Assembly (NCBI GenBank): GCA_030682715.1
Contig: JAUXNQ010000043.1
Location: 1-36,872 of the forward strand
From: Methylotenera sp.
GTDB taxonomy: Bacteria > Pseudomonadota > Gammaproteobacteria > Burkholderiales > Methylophilaceae
DNA: 36,872 nucleotides
Reading direction: 5' to 3'
Below are positions 1 to 8,544 of this stretch, piece by piece. A program made the position numbers and the translations under genes. The stretch's first letter is position 1. Each line of letters begins with the position of its first letter. The notes beneath the pieces were generated by a model. It ran no database searches, was not told the origin of the DNA, and was given only the letters and a program-made list of their open reading frames with translations.

Positions 1-1
1 C

Positions 2-139
2 AAAGTGGTACATGATTCTGAATATATGATGGGTATTTCTCCGTATGTCCATGAGCTGGATACCTCACAATGGCAAACCCAGCCATTGTACGCTATCCAA
101 CTCGGGGGCAAGCCCCCGAGATTTTCGCTTTGCGGTTAA
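2..139 (+). CDS. 3' end of an unidentified coding frame (partial)
   Basis: An open frame runs from the window edge for 45 codons to a TAA at 137-139. The visible C-terminal peptide includes ISPYVHELDTSQWQTQPLYA followed by IQLGG, an ordinary protein-like composition. I do not recognise the family. A perfect GC-rich palindrome at 101-120 lies inside the last codons, so the frame may partly be chance over a terminator or repeat. No start is visible because the gene would begin outside the window. It could be the tail of a real gene or of a mobile element. Confidence 0.3.
   Translation, partial: KVVHDSEYMMGISPYVHELDTSQWQTQPLYAIQLGGKPPRFSLCG
101..129 (+). terminator. GC-rich perfect hairpin followed by a T-rich stretch
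   Basis: CTCGGGGGC and GCCCCCGAG form a 9-bp perfect inverted repeat separated by only AA, so the real loop would be wider after opening one or two pairs. It is followed on the plus strand by ATTTTCGCTTT. It stands out in an AT-rich region. The T-rich side makes it a plausible intrinsic terminator for whatever is transcribed rightward into the window. A dispersed repeat is an alternative. Confidence 0.4.
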
Positions 140-174
140 AACGTTAATTTAAAAATTTGGCATTAAAAACTTTA

Positions 175-978
175 TCAATAGGTAATAAACGCTGGGAGAG
201 GGGGTGAGCCAGCAGATAGCGTCATGACTTCATAGCCTGTATCTGTGACTAAAATAGTGTGTTCCCACTGCGCAGATAAACTACGATCTTTAGTCACGAT
301 AGTCCAGCCGTCAGGCATTTGTTTGATATCGCGCTTTCCTGCATTAATCATGGGTTCAATGGTAAACATCATACCTGTCTGCAATTTAAGACCTGCACCA
401 GGTCTTCCGTAATGCAGCACTTGAGGGTCTTCATGAAATACTTTGCCAATCCCATGGCCGCAGAACTCACGCACGACACTGTAACCACTTTTCTCAGCAA
501 ATGTTTGTATGGCAAACCCTATGTCGCCTAAAGTTGCACCAGGCTTAACCTTATCAATACCTAACCACATCGCCTGATAAGTGATTTCGCATAAACGTTT
601 TGCTTGTATTGAAGTTTCACCCACGTAAAACATGCGGCTAGTATCACCATGGTAACCATCTTTAATTACGGTAATGTCAATATTGACGATATCGCCATTT
701 TTTAGGGCTTTGTCACTAGGAACGCCGTGGCAAATTTGCTGGTTAATCGAAGTGCAAATAGACTTCGGGTAAGGTCTGTGGCCATCTGGGGCATAATTTA
801 AAGGCGCCGGAATCGCTTTTTGTACGTCTACAATATAATCATGGCAAAGTTTATCAAGTGCATCTGTGGTAATACCATGTACGACGTGAGGTGTGATGAA
901 ATCTAGCACTTCAGAGGCTAACTTGCCAGCGATGCGCATTTTTTCAATGTCTTGTTGATTTTTAATTGAGATTGCCAT
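175..978 (-). CDS. map: Type I methionine aminopeptidase
   Basis: Cytosolic metalloenzyme that removes the initiator methionine from nascent proteins. The 267 residues match the usual length of the short bacterial type Ia enzyme. The pita-bread metal ligands are visible as D101, D112, H175, E208 and E239, in the contexts NIDITV, YHGDTS, CGHGIG, TIEPM and QWEH. H84 in CHGVP is the substrate-side histidine. The start is an ATG followed by the typical MAISIKN N-terminus; no strong Shine-Dalgarno is seen upstream. In many proteobacteria map lies beside rpsB in divergent orientation. Here a HDOD gene has come between them. Confidence 0.96.
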   Translation of the reverse strand: MAISIKNQQDIEKMRIAGKLASEVLDFITPHVVHGITTDALDKLCHDYIVDVQKAIPAPLNYAPDGHRPYPKSICTSINQQICHGVPSDKALKNGDIVNIDITVIKDGYHGDTSRMFYVGETSIQAKRLCEITYQAMWLGIDKVKPGATLGDIGFAIQTFAEKSGYSVVREFCGHGIGKVFHEDPQVLHYGRPGAGLKLQTGMMFTIEPMINAGKRDIKQMPDGWTIVTKDRSLSAQWEHTILVTDTGYEVMTLSAGSPPLPAFITY

Positions 979-1184
979 GGGGTTTTGTTAGAGATTGCTA
1001 ATGTGTCATTTTATCATAGCATATCAAATCTAGCCTGATGCGCTACCTGCATTTTGCAAGACATTCTTTGGTGTTTAATATTTTCAGATCCGTCAATTAA
1101 GCACTATTGCTTTTATTTTTTATAAATACTGTTTCAGATTAAAAATGTAAGATGTATTATAGATTAGTAAAAGGAGGTTGGTAC

Positions 1185-2018
1185 ATGGCAGCGATACCTG
1201 TAGATTTGGCGGCAAGAGACTTAAATGCATGGGTAAACTTTTTGAGAGCTGCGGAAATCCCAGTGCTTAAACAAACTGCCCGTGAAATTGGACGCCTGCA
1301 AGAAGATGAAGATAATCTTAGTGCACGTGCAATCACAAATACCGTGCTTAATGATCCTATGATGGTTTTTAAAGTGCTAAGTTATGCCCAAAAACATCGG
1401 TCGCGTAGTCAGTTGCAAGATCTTGCGCAGGTGGAACAAGCCATCATGATGATGGGGACTGGTACTTTTTTTAGAAATATACCACCAGTGCCTTTAGTTG
1501 AGGATGCCCTTAAAGCTAACTTACCAGCATTAATGCAGCTGCTTAAGTTGATTAAGCGAGCACATAGGGCAGCCAACTTTGCCGTTGAGTGGGCAGCGCA
1601 CTTAAATGATTTGCACGCGGAAGAAGTTCTTATTGCTGCATTGCTACATGATCTATCTGAAATGCTGATGTGGTGTTACGCTCCAGAAAAGATGAATCTG
1701 ATTCATACCATGCAAGTTGCTGACAAGGCGTTGCGTAGCAAAGCTGTACAGCAGGAGGTGCTAGGTTTCGTGCTGCATGATTTACAAGTCCATTTGGTAG
1801 ACGTCTTTCAGTTGCCACCATTACTTGGCAAGCTTATGCAAGATGGTGCTTCAGATGAACAGCGCGTCAAAAATGTTAGGCTTGCGGTGAATCTAGCAAG
1901 ACATTCAGCTAATGGTTGGGGTGATGCAGCGTTACCTGATGATTATCGTGATATTGCGGAGCTACTTCGTTTAGATGTAGATAGAGTGATGCGTGTGGTT
2001 GGCGTACCTGACGCATAA
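1185..2018 (+). CDS. HDOD-domain protein
   Basis: A 277-residue protein with a HDOD fold, the degenerate relative of HD phosphohydrolases often found in bacterial signalling proteins. The core includes the helical stretch around ALLHDLSEM, which keeps a single HD pair, and a repeated hydrophobic helix pattern through the middle. No GGDEF, EAL, receiver or membrane segment is present, so it is a stand-alone HDOD protein. The ATG at 1185 is chosen over an upstream in-frame ATG at 1152 because AAAGGAGG sits 7 bases before it; the upstream one has no ribosome site. It lies between map and rpsB with 204 bp before rpsB. The family is linked to signalling or regulation, but its substrate or partner cannot be told from sequence. 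Confidence 0.8.
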   Translation: MAAIPVDLAARDLNAWVNFLRAAEIPVLKQTAREIGRLQEDEDNLSARAITNTVLNDPMMVFKVLSYAQKHRSRSQLQDLAQVEQAIMMMGTGTFFRNIPPVPLVEDALKANLPALMQLLKLIKRAHRAANFAVEWAAHLNDLHAEEVLIAALLHDLSEMLMWCYAPEKMNLIHTMQVADKALRSKAVQQEVLGFVLHDLQVHLVDVFQLPPLLGKLMQDGASDEQRVKNVRLAVNLARHSANGWGDAALPDDYRDIAELLRLDVDRVMRVVGVPDA

Positions 2019-2222
2019 TGATTCTGAAATAATCTTCAACAAACTCTAGTATACTCAGCTATTTGGTGTTATCATTCCGCCTTTGCATTTTCTGCAAAAC
2101 ATTTTCTATTAATTTAGTAGTAAATGACTAATTTACATACAGCCCATTCTAGGGTGCTTAGATTTTGTCTGAGTGTTTCTGGTGCTGTGTGAATTGATAA
2201 CCCTTTAGAAGAGAGATTTAAC
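2019..2222 (+). promoter_or_regulatory. rpsB upstream region and leader
   Basis: This 204-bp gap must carry the rpsB promoter and its 5' leader. The best -10-like hexamers are TATACT at 2050-2055 and TATTAA at 2107-2112, the latter 18 bp after TTGCAT; neither pair is strong. In enterobacteria S2 represses its own operon through a structured leader. Whether this leader does the same cannot be judged by eye. The ribosome site is a purine-rich GAAGAGAGA just before the ATG. Confidence 0.3.
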
Positions 2223-2960
2223 ATGTCTGTTACCATGCGTCAAATGCTGGAAGCTGGAGTTCACTTCGGCCATCAAACTCGTTACTGGAACCCAAAAATG
2301 GCACCGTTCATTTTCGGTGACCGCAACAAAATCCATATCGTAAACCTTGAAAAAACATTGCCAATGTTTGAAGATGCACTTAAACACGTGCGCACATTGG
2401 CTGCAAACAAGGGCCGTATTTTATTCGTAGGTACTAAACGCCAAGCACGCGACATCGTAAAAGAAGAAGCGACTCGTGCAGGTTGTGCTTACGTAAATCA
2501 CCGTTGGTTAGGTGGTATGTTAACTAACTTTAAAACAGTTAAACAATCTATCAAGCGCTTGCAAGACTTTGAAACAATGCTGCAAGATGGCAGCATTGAA
2601 AAATTCGGCAAAAAAGAAGCGTTAGGCTACAAACGTGAAGTTGAAAAACTTGAGCGCTCTATCGGTGGTATTAAAGAGATGGGTGGCTTGCCAGACGCTA
2701 TTTTTATCATAGACGTTGGCCATGAAAGTGGTGCGATTACTGAAGCAGCTAAATTAGGTATCCCAGTCATTGGTGTTGTTGATACCAACAACTCACCTGA
2801 TGGCGTGGCTTATGTAATTCCTGGTAACGATGACTCTAGCCGTGCAATTCGCTTGTATGCACGTGGTATCGCTGATGCGGTATTGGAAGGTCGTAGTTCA
2901 GTGATTACTGAAATTGTTAAATCAGCGACTGAAGAAGTTGCTGAAACAGCTGCAGAATAA
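2223..2960 (+). CDS. rpsB: 30S ribosomal protein S2
   Basis: Structural protein of the small ribosomal subunit that binds late in 30S assembly. It opens with the family signature [20 protein letters not shown], and contains FVGTKRQA and [13 protein letters not shown] followed by the coiled-coil insert near residues 105-150. The C-terminal part has [12 protein letters not shown] and [12 protein letters not shown]. At 245 residues it is of normal length. It is followed by a strong intrinsic terminator and then tsf, the arrangement known from E. coli, where partial read-through keeps S2 and EF-Ts unequal. Confidence 0.98.
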   Translation: MSVTMRQMLEAGVHFGHQTRYWNPKMAPFIFGDRNKIHIVNLEKTLPMFEDALKHVRTLAANKGRILFVGTKRQARDIVKEEATRAGCAYVNHRWLGGMLTNFKTVKQSIKRLQDFETMLQDGSIEKFGKKEALGYKREVEKLERSIGGIKEMGGLPDAIFIIDVGHESGAITEAAKLGIPVIGVVDTNNSPDGVAYVIPGNDDSSRAIRLYARGIADAVLEGRSSVITEIVKSATEEVAETAAE

Positions 2961-2973
2961 TTAATTCTGTTTG

Positions 2974-2998
2974 AAAAAGGGGCTTCTGGCCCCTTTTT
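2974..2998 (+). terminator. Intrinsic terminator or attenuator between rpsB and tsf
   Basis: AAAAAGGGG pairs with CCCCTTTTT across a 7-base loop that can close by one further C-G pair. The 3' arm doubles as the U tract. It lies 14 bp after the rpsB stop codon. Because tsf follows on the same strand, it probably acts as a partial terminator. Confidence 0.85.
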
Positions 2999-3087
2999 AG
3001 TTTTAACAATTTAAATATAAAAATACAATTATATCAAATAGTTAGCTTGCATTATTAATGCAATATATGAATATTAAGGAGCTTAGA

Positions 3088-3963
3088 ATGGCTGAAATTA
3101 CCGCAAGCATGGTAAAAGAATTACGTGAGCGCACAGATGCGCCAATGATGGATTGTAAAAAAGCATTAACTGAAGCAGAAGGCGACATGACGCGTGCAGA
3201 AGAAATCTTGCGCGTACGTTTTGGTAACAAGGCGAGCAAAGCTGCTGGTCGTGTTGCTGCTGAAGGTACTGTTGGTATTTCTATCAGTGCTGATGGTAAA
3301 TCTGGCGCGATGGTTGAAGTTAACTCTGAAACTGACTTCTGTGCTAAAAACGAAGACTTTTTGAAATTTGTGAACGAGTTGGCTGGTGTGATTGCTACTA
3401 GCAATGCAAGCGACATTACTGAAGCTGGTGCACTTGCAATGGGCGGCTCAACAGCTGAAGAAACACGTGCGCAGTTAGTTGGTAAAATTGGTGAAAACAT
3501 TACACCACGTCGTTTTGTTCGCCCATCAGTGCAAGGCAAATTAACAAGCTATGTACATGGGAGTAGAATTGGTGTTTTAGTAGATATCGTTGGTGGTGAT
3601 GATGCTTTAGCTAAAGATATAGCGATGCATATTGCTGCAGCAAAACCTAAATCATTAGATGCATCCGGTATTGATGCAAGCCTAATTGAAGCAGAGCGTC
3701 GTGTTGCAATCGAAAAAGCGAAAGAAGCTGGTAAACCTGAAGCAATGTTGGAAAAAATTGCAGATGGTACAGTGCAAAAATTCTTAAAAGAAGTGACTTT
3801 GTTAAGCCAAGTTTTTGTTAAAGATGACAAAATGACGATTGAGCAATTGCTTAAATCAAAAGGTGCAACAATCGCTTCATTCACCATGTACACAGTTGGT
3901 GAAGGCATTGAAAAAGTAGTTGTTGATTATGCCGCAGAGGTTGCAGCAGCAGCGAAAGTGTAA
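3088..3963 (+). CDS. tsf: Elongation factor Ts
   Basis: Guanine nucleotide exchange factor that recharges EF-Tu with GTP in the cytosol. The N-terminal UBA-like domain reads [20 protein letters not shown], followed by KKAL and the conserved KAGRVAAEG and [13 protein letters not shown] segments of the core. The C-terminal [18 protein letters not shown] is also typical. The start is set at the ATG preceded by AAGGAG with a 6-base spacer, giving 291 residues. An earlier in-frame ATG at 3058 would add ten residues absent from the family. An intrinsic terminator follows, so the rpsB-tsf unit appears closed before pyrH. Confidence 0.97.
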   Translation: MAEITASMVKELRERTDAPMMDCKKALTEAEGDMTRAEEILRVRFGNKASKAAGRVAAEGTVGISISADGKSGAMVEVNSETDFCAKNEDFLKFVNELAGVIATSNASDITEAGALAMGGSTAEETRAQLVGKIGENITPRRFVRPSVQGKLTSYVHGSRIGVLVDIVGGDDALAKDIAMHIAAAKPKSLDASGIDASLIEAERRVAIEKAKEAGKPEAMLEKIADGTVQKFLKEVTLLSQVFVKDDKMTIEQLLKSKGATIASFTMYTVGEGIEKVVVDYAAEVAAAAKV

Positions 3964-3994
3964 TTAACGATAAGGTTAAACACCTTTGAAAATT

Positions 3995-4032
3995 AAAATG
4001 GATTAAGCAAATAGCTTAGTCCATTTTTTTTA
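3995..4032 (+). terminator. Intrinsic terminator after tsf
   Basis: AAAATGGATTAAGC pairs with GCTTAGTCCATTTT across a short AAATA loop, a 14-bp stem containing one G-U pair, and runs straight into nine T residues. This is a textbook rho-independent terminator ending the rpsB-tsf transcript. Confidence 0.9.
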
Positions 4033-4133
4033 ATAAAAATAAGCATTCAATTTACGTCTTTAAGGTTTAATTTTTATGCCTAAATGCCTTATTTTATGCT
4101 TAAATAAGCAAACTTAAAATTTGAGGAGTCCTC

Positions 4134-4850
4134 GTGTCCGTACCAGCTTACAAGCGCATTTTACTTAAACTTTCAGGTGAGGCATTGATGGGTGATGATG
4201 CATATGGCATCAATCGCGCAACCATTACCAGAATTGTGAATGAAGTCAAAGAAGTAGTAGATTTAGGCGTGCAAGTTGCAGTGGTAATCGGTGGAGGTAA
4301 CATTTTCCGTGGAGTAGCCCCTGCAGCGGAAGGCATGGATAGAGCAACGGCTGATTACATGGGGATGTTGGCTACCGTCATGAACGCGATGGCATTGCAA
4401 GATGCCATGAAAAACATCGGTTTAAATGCTCGTGTACAGTCAGCCTTGAGTATCGAGCAGGTAGCTGAACCTTATATCCGCGGCAAAGCTATTCGTTATT
4501 TAGAAGAAGGTCGTGTGGTGATATTTGGTGCTGGAACAGGTAATCCATTTTTCACAACAGATACAGCTGCCGCCTTGCGTGGCATGGAAATCAATGCCGA
4601 AATCGTGATAAAGGCTACAAAGGTAGATGGTGTATATACCGATGATCCTAAAACAAATCCAGAAGCGATGCGCTATAAAACAATTAGTTTTGATGAGGCA
4701 ATTTCAAAAAACCTTAAAGTAATGGATGCAACAGCGTTAACGCTATGCCGTGATCAAAAGCTACCTATTTCTGTATTCAGTATCTTTAAACAAGGTGCTT
4801 TGAAAAAGGTGGTAATGGGTGAAGATGAGGGAACTATGGTTTTACCATAA
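4134..4850 (+). CDS. pyrH: UMP kinase
   Basis: Phosphorylates UMP to UDP with ATP, the committed step toward UTP and CTP; a cytosolic hexamer of the amino-acid-kinase fold, not related to eukaryotic UMP kinases. Visible motifs are KLSGEALMG at the N-terminus, [11 protein letters not shown] in the phosphate loop, [18 protein letters not shown] and [13 protein letters not shown]. At 238 residues it is full length. The start is GTG, with GAGGAG 6 bases upstream; no in-frame ATG fits the family better. Its last codons and stop are part of a 15-bp tandem duplication that continues downstream. Confidence 0.97.
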   Translation: MSVPAYKRILLKLSGEALMGDDAYGINRATITRIVNEVKEVVDLGVQVAVVIGGGNIFRGVAPAAEGMDRATADYMGMLATVMNAMALQDAMKNIGLNARVQSALSIEQVAEPYIRGKAIRYLEEGRVVIFGAGTGNPFFTTDTAAALRGMEINAEIVIKATKVDGVYTDDPKTNPEAMRYKTISFDEAISKNLKVMDATALTLCRDQKLPISVFSIFKQGALKKVVMGEDEGTMVLP

Positions 4851-4882
4851 AGGGTTTTACCATAAAGCGTCTTGCTATAAAG
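4838..4882 (+). repeat. 15-bp tandem repeat spanning the pyrH stop codon
   Basis: GGTTTTACCATAAAG occurs twice without mismatch (4838-4852, 4853-4867), followed by a diverged third unit, CGTCTTGCTATAAAG (4868-4882). The unit length is a multiple of three, so the final residues VLP and the stop are repeated in frame: read-through would meet another VLP-stop and then a VLL-stop. It looks like a local duplication of the gene end. Confidence 0.85.
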
Positions 4883-4890
4883 CGCATATT

Positions 4891-4922
4891 GCATATGTTT
4901 GGATTATCAAATATATGCTTGT
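4891..4922 (+). terminator. Weak hairpin after pyrH
   Basis: GCATATGTTTG pairs with CAAATATATGC across a 6-base loop, giving an 11-bp AT-rich stem with one G-U pair. Only TTGT follows, so as a terminator it is weak. It may attenuate transcription between pyrH and frr. Confidence 0.35.
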
Positions 4923-5023
4923 ACCAGATTTGTAGTAAATGTGATGTTTATACATTAATAAGTTGAAGTAAAGTTTAATATATAAATCAGTTTTACAGTA
5001 TTGAAACTGAGTTGGAGAACTAA

Positions 5024-5581
5024 ATGTTAGAAGATGTTAAAAAAAATGCTGAACTGAAAATGCAAAAGTCATTAGAGTCTCTAAAAAATGATTTGGCTAA
5101 AGTGCGTACTGGTCGCGCTCATGTCGGTTTGTTGGATCATGTGATGGTTGATTATTACGGCTCTATGGTAGCCGTTAACCAAGTGGCCAATGTTAACTTG
5201 GGTGACTCACGTACCATTAATGTACAACCATATGAAAAAAATATGATTGGTAAAGTAGAAAAAGCGATTCGTGATAGTGACCTAGGTTTAAATCCAGCCA
5301 CTAATGGTGATTTGATTCGTGTGCCGATGCCGATGCTAACAGAGGAGCGTCGTCGTGATTTAACAAAAATCGTTCGTACAGAGGGCGAGGGCGCTAAAGT
5401 GGCCATTCGCAATGTTCGTCGTGATGCAAATGATGCGCTTAAAAAGCTAATCAAAGATAAAGCAATTTCTGAAGATGATGAGCGTCGTGCGCAAGATGAA
5501 ATACAGAAAGCAACAGATAAAGCGGTTGCTGAAGTTGATAAAATGTTGCAAGTTAAAGAAACAGATTTAATGGCGGTTTAA
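5024..5581 (+). CDS. frr: Ribosome recycling factor
   Basis: With EF-G it splits post-termination 70S ribosomes into subunits. The 185 residues equal the usual length. The three-helix bundle segments include the N-terminal [20 protein letters not shown], the beta domain with [38 protein letters not shown] and the C-terminal charged helix ending in the family-like [15 protein letters not shown]. An ATG start is preceded by TTGGAG. It follows pyrH after 173 bp that carry a repeat and a weak hairpin, the same order as in E. coli. Confidence 0.97.
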   Translation: MLEDVKKNAELKMQKSLESLKNDLAKVRTGRAHVGLLDHVMVDYYGSMVAVNQVANVNLGDSRTINVQPYEKNMIGKVEKAIRDSDLGLNPATNGDLIRVPMPMLTEERRRDLTKIVRTEGEGAKVAIRNVRRDANDALKKLIKDKAISEDDERRAQDEIQKATDKAVAEVDKMLQVKETDLMAV

Positions 5582-5652
5582 TAGTGCAAATGGTTAAGTC
5601 TATGGCACATTCCTATTGTAGTTATTCTATTTGTTTAGACTTGGGGTATTAA

Positions 5653-6411
5653 TTGGCTTTGTTCTCAAGTGCAACACAACGAGTTCCTCCAGTAGCGGAG
5701 GTGCCTAAACACGTTGCGGTCATCATGGATGGTAATGGTCGTTGGGCGCGAAAGCGCTTTTTGCCACGCATCGCTGGCCACAAACGTGGTGTAGAGACTG
5801 TGCGCGATTTAGTGAAAAAGTGCATAGAAATTAAAGTTAAATATCTTACTTTATTTGCTTTTAGTAGTGAGAATTGGCGACGCCCCCCAGAAGAGGTTTC
5901 TTTTTTAATGTGCCTCTTTATGGAAGCGCTTAAACGTGAAGTCAATAAGCTACACCAGAATAATATTAAACTTGTAATGATTGGTGATCGAAGTCGCTTT
6001 GATGCAGTATTGATTGAAAAAATTGAGGCATCAGAGCAACTAACAGCTAATAATACAGGCTTGGTGTTAACGATAGCAGCCAATTACGGTGGTCGCTGGG
6101 ATGTGCTCCAGGCGGTTAATAAGCTACATAGCGCAGAACCAGTACTAGCGGGCGCTTATAATGAAGATCACCTTACCCCTTATCTATCGATGAATTATGC
6201 GCCAGAGCCGGATTTATTTATACGCACTGGTGGTGAGAAGCGGATTAGTAACTTTCTTTTATGGCAACTGGCCTACACAGAACTTTATTTCACAGATACG
6301 CTATGGCCAGACTTCAATGAGGCTGCATTTAATGCGGCTATTCAATCTTATCAGCAACGTGAGCGTCGCTTTGGGCGCACTAGCGAGCAACTTTCAGAGA
6401 CACCTCGTTAA
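5653..6411 (+). CDS. uppS: Undecaprenyl diphosphate synthase (cis-prenyltransferase)
   Basis: Condenses isopentenyl-PP units onto farnesyl-PP to make the C55 carrier lipid used for peptidoglycan and O-antigen. The catalytic motif [13 protein letters not shown] holds the metal-binding aspartate D26. Further family blocks are [34 protein letters not shown] and [12 protein letters not shown]. The 252 residues match the E. coli length. The start is TTG, since the next in-frame ATG falls inside the catalytic motif; GGGGT about 7 bases upstream could serve as ribosome site. It begins the uppS-cdsA-dxr-rseP-bamA run. Confidence 0.96.
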   Translation: MALFSSATQRVPPVAEVPKHVAVIMDGNGRWARKRFLPRIAGHKRGVETVRDLVKKCIEIKVKYLTLFAFSSENWRRPPEEVSFLMCLFMEALKREVNKLHQNNIKLVMIGDRSRFDAVLIEKIEASEQLTANNTGLVLTIAANYGGRWDVLQAVNKLHSAEPVLAGAYNEDHLTPYLSMNYAPEPDLFIRTGGEKRISNFLLWQLAYTELYFTDTLWPDFNEAAFNAAIQSYQQRERRFGRTSEQLSETPR

Positions 6412-6449
6412 GAGTTAGTCGAATTTCAATTAATAATAATGATATAAAA

Positions 6450-7274
6450 ATGCTAAAAACTCGAGTGATTACCGCCATGTTGTTGGTTACAGGTCTATTG
6501 TTGACTGTATTTTTAGCATCTAAGCAGGTATGGGCGCTACTGATGCTTGCTATTTCATTATTTGCAGTTGCTGAATGGGCTAATTTGATTAAGCTCAGCC
6601 GTACTCAGTCTTTTATCTATGTTGCGTTGGCTACTTTAGCTGGCCTACTCCTGTTGTTGCTACCCCATACGGCTCTGGCGTCATATCTGCATACCATTAT
6701 TTTATGTTTGTTAGGTCTTTCTGCTTTGTTTTGGATTATTGTGGCGCCTTTATGGCTACTGCAACGTAAAGCTTGTCAAAATAGCTTGGTGATGGGAGTT
6801 GTCGGTATTTTATTGATTATCGCAACATGGATTGCGCTGGTTGGTTTGCATGAAATTAATCCTTGGTTGTTGCTTGGTGTGTTAGCCACGGTTAGTTTGG
6901 CAGATAGTGCTGCATATTTCGCAGGGAAGCGTTTTGGTCGCCATAAGTTGGCGCCCAATATCAGCCCAGGCAAGACATGGGAAGGCGTGTTAGGCGCACT
7001 TGCTGCGGTCACTGTTTATGGTGGATTGCTTTGTTTTTATCTACAGCTAAATATGTGGTTAATACCTGCATTGTGGTTACTTGTTGCATTTAGCATCATG
7101 GGAGATTTGGTAGAGTCTTTAATGAAACGCCAAGCTGGATTAAAAGACAGTGGTCAGTTATTGCCAGGGCATGGTGGTGTTTTAGATAGGATTGACGGCT
7201 TTATCCCAACATTGCCAATGGTGTTACTCTTTATTTATGTTTTACAATTTTCAGGGTTAAATGTGCATGGTTAA
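6450..7274 (+). CDS. cdsA: Phosphatidate cytidylyltransferase (CDP-diglyceride synthase)
   Basis: Inner-membrane enzyme that converts phosphatidic acid and CTP to CDP-diacylglycerol, the branch point of phospholipid synthesis. The 274-residue protein is mostly hydrophobic helices. The C-terminal CDS signature is intact: [20 protein letters not shown] followed by GVLDRIDGF. The upstream [20 protein letters not shown] and SPGKTWEG are also conserved. The ATG has no clear Shine-Dalgarno, only an AT-rich leader. Its 3' end overlaps dxr by 14 bp or 8 bp depending on which dxr start is used, suggesting coupled translation. Confidence 0.96.
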   Translation: MLKTRVITAMLLVTGLLLTVFLASKQVWALLMLAISLFAVAEWANLIKLSRTQSFIYVALATLAGLLLLLLPHTALASYLHTIILCLLGLSALFWIIVAPLWLLQRKACQNSLVMGVVGILLIIATWIALVGLHEINPWLLLGVLATVSLADSAAYFAGKRFGRHKLAPNISPGKTWEGVLGALAAVTVYGGLLCFYLQLNMWLIPALWLLVAFSIMGDLVESLMKRQAGLKDSGQLLPGHGGVLDRIDGFIPTLPMVLLFIYVLQFSGLNVHG

Positions 7275-8505
7275 TGCATCAGCAGTAGATAGTAAGGTTG
7301 CATCTGCCCAATGTGCGATACAGCAAGTGACTATACTTGGTGCAACTGGCACGATAGGCACACAAACTTTAGATGTGATTAGTCAACATCCAGAGCGATT
7401 TATAGTATTTGCTTTAACAGCAAGTACAAATGTGCAGAGCTTGTTTGATCTGTGTGTAAAGCATAAGCCGCGCTATGCAGTAATGTTGTCGTCAGAAGCT
7501 GCTTCGGCTTTATCTGGTCAGTTAAAAAAGGCTGGCTTAGTGACAGAAGTGTTGCACGGTGAGGATGCGCTTAGTGAGGTTGCTTCGCATCAGGATGTCG
7601 ATGTGGTTATGGCGGCAATTGTTGGTGCTGCGGGCTTGCATCCAGCGATGGCCGCTGCACGCGCTGGTAAACGTATTTTATTGGCGAACAAAGAAACATT
7701 AGTGATGGCTGGCAATTTGTTTATGCAAGCTGTCATTGATGGTGGTGCGACTTTGCTTCCAATTGACAGTGAGCATAATGCGATATTTCAGGTCATGCCA
7801 TATCAGCGTACCCGCGTTTTAGCAGATATGGGTGTGAAGCGGATTTTGTTAACAGCATCTGGCGGCCCATTTCGTAATGCCAGTATTGAACAGTTACGTA
7901 ACGTAACACGAGCACAAGCATTGAATCATCCAAACTGGGTGATGGGTCCAAAGATTACGATTGACTCAGCTACGATGATGAATAAGGGCTTAGAGGTGAT
8001 TGAAGCGCATTGGCTATTTAACGCAACTTCCGCCCAAATTGAAGTGGTTGTGCATCCTCAAAGCGTCATACACTCGATGGTTGAATATAATGATGGTAGC
8101 GTGTTAGCGCAACTAGGCAACCCTGATATGCGCACCCCAATTGCATACGGATTAGGCTATCCTGACAGGTTGGCAAGTGGCGTAAGCAGTTTGGATTTGT
8201 TGAAAATTGGGCGATTAGACTTTTGTGCGCCTGATCAGAATATGTTTCCTTGTTTATGCCTCGCTTATGAAGCATTGGATGCAGGTGGAACCGCACCAGC
8301 CATTTTGAATGCAGCCAATGAAATTGCTGTTGAAGCATTCCTCGCTGACCAGATTGGATTTATGGATATTCCAGCTTTAATTGAATCTGTTTTAACGGCA
8401 TCTAGTATAGATGCCGTGACGTCAATACCACAATTAGTCGATGTCGATGCAAACGCAAGACGTGTTGCAAGGTCTTGGCTTAAGTCGCTATCAAGGGTTA
8501 ATTAA
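7261..8505 (+). CDS. dxr: 1-deoxy-D-xylulose 5-phosphate reductoisomerase
   Basis: Second enzyme of the MEP isoprenoid pathway, making 2-C-methyl-D-erythritol 4-phosphate with NADPH; it supplies precursors for the neighbouring UppS. The NADPH loop reads [16 protein letters not shown]. The metal and substrate sites are in [38 protein letters not shown] and [16 protein letters not shown]. At 414 residues it has a short N-terminal extension over the usual 390-400. ATG codons at 7261 and 7267 are both possible, with CAGGG upstream. It overlaps the end of cdsA. Confidence 0.96.
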   Translation: MCMVNASAVDSKVASAQCAIQQVTILGATGTIGTQTLDVISQHPERFIVFALTASTNVQSLFDLCVKHKPRYAVMLSSEAASALSGQLKKAGLVTEVLHGEDALSEVASHQDVDVVMAAIVGAAGLHPAMAAARAGKRILLANKETLVMAGNLFMQAVIDGGATLLPIDSEHNAIFQVMPYQRTRVLADMGVKRILLTASGGPFRNASIEQLRNVTRAQALNHPNWVMGPKITIDSATMMNKGLEVIEAHWLFNATSAQIEVVVHPQSVIHSMVEYNDGSVLAQLGNPDMRTPIAYGLGYPDRLASGVSSLDLLKIGRLDFCAPDQNMFPCLCLAYEALDAGGTAPAILNAANEIAVEAFLADQIGFMDIPALIESVLTASSIDAVTSIPQLVDVDANARRVARSWLKSLSRVN

Positions 8506-8544
8506 CGCTATGCCATATTTCCTGATTACTCGATACCAATTGCT

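Noticed and set aside
1152-2018. Longer HDOD protein starting at 1152
   Set aside because: No ribosome site precedes that ATG, whereas AAAGGAGG is ideally placed before the ATG at 1185.
3042-3539. Minus-strand open frame of 165 codons over the start of tsf
   Set aside because: It is antisense to a certain gene, has no ribosome site or recognisable domain, and reflects the codon pattern of tsf.
5649-6083. Minus-strand open frame of 144 codons opposite uppS
   Set aside because: uppS is certain on the other strand; this frame has no family features.
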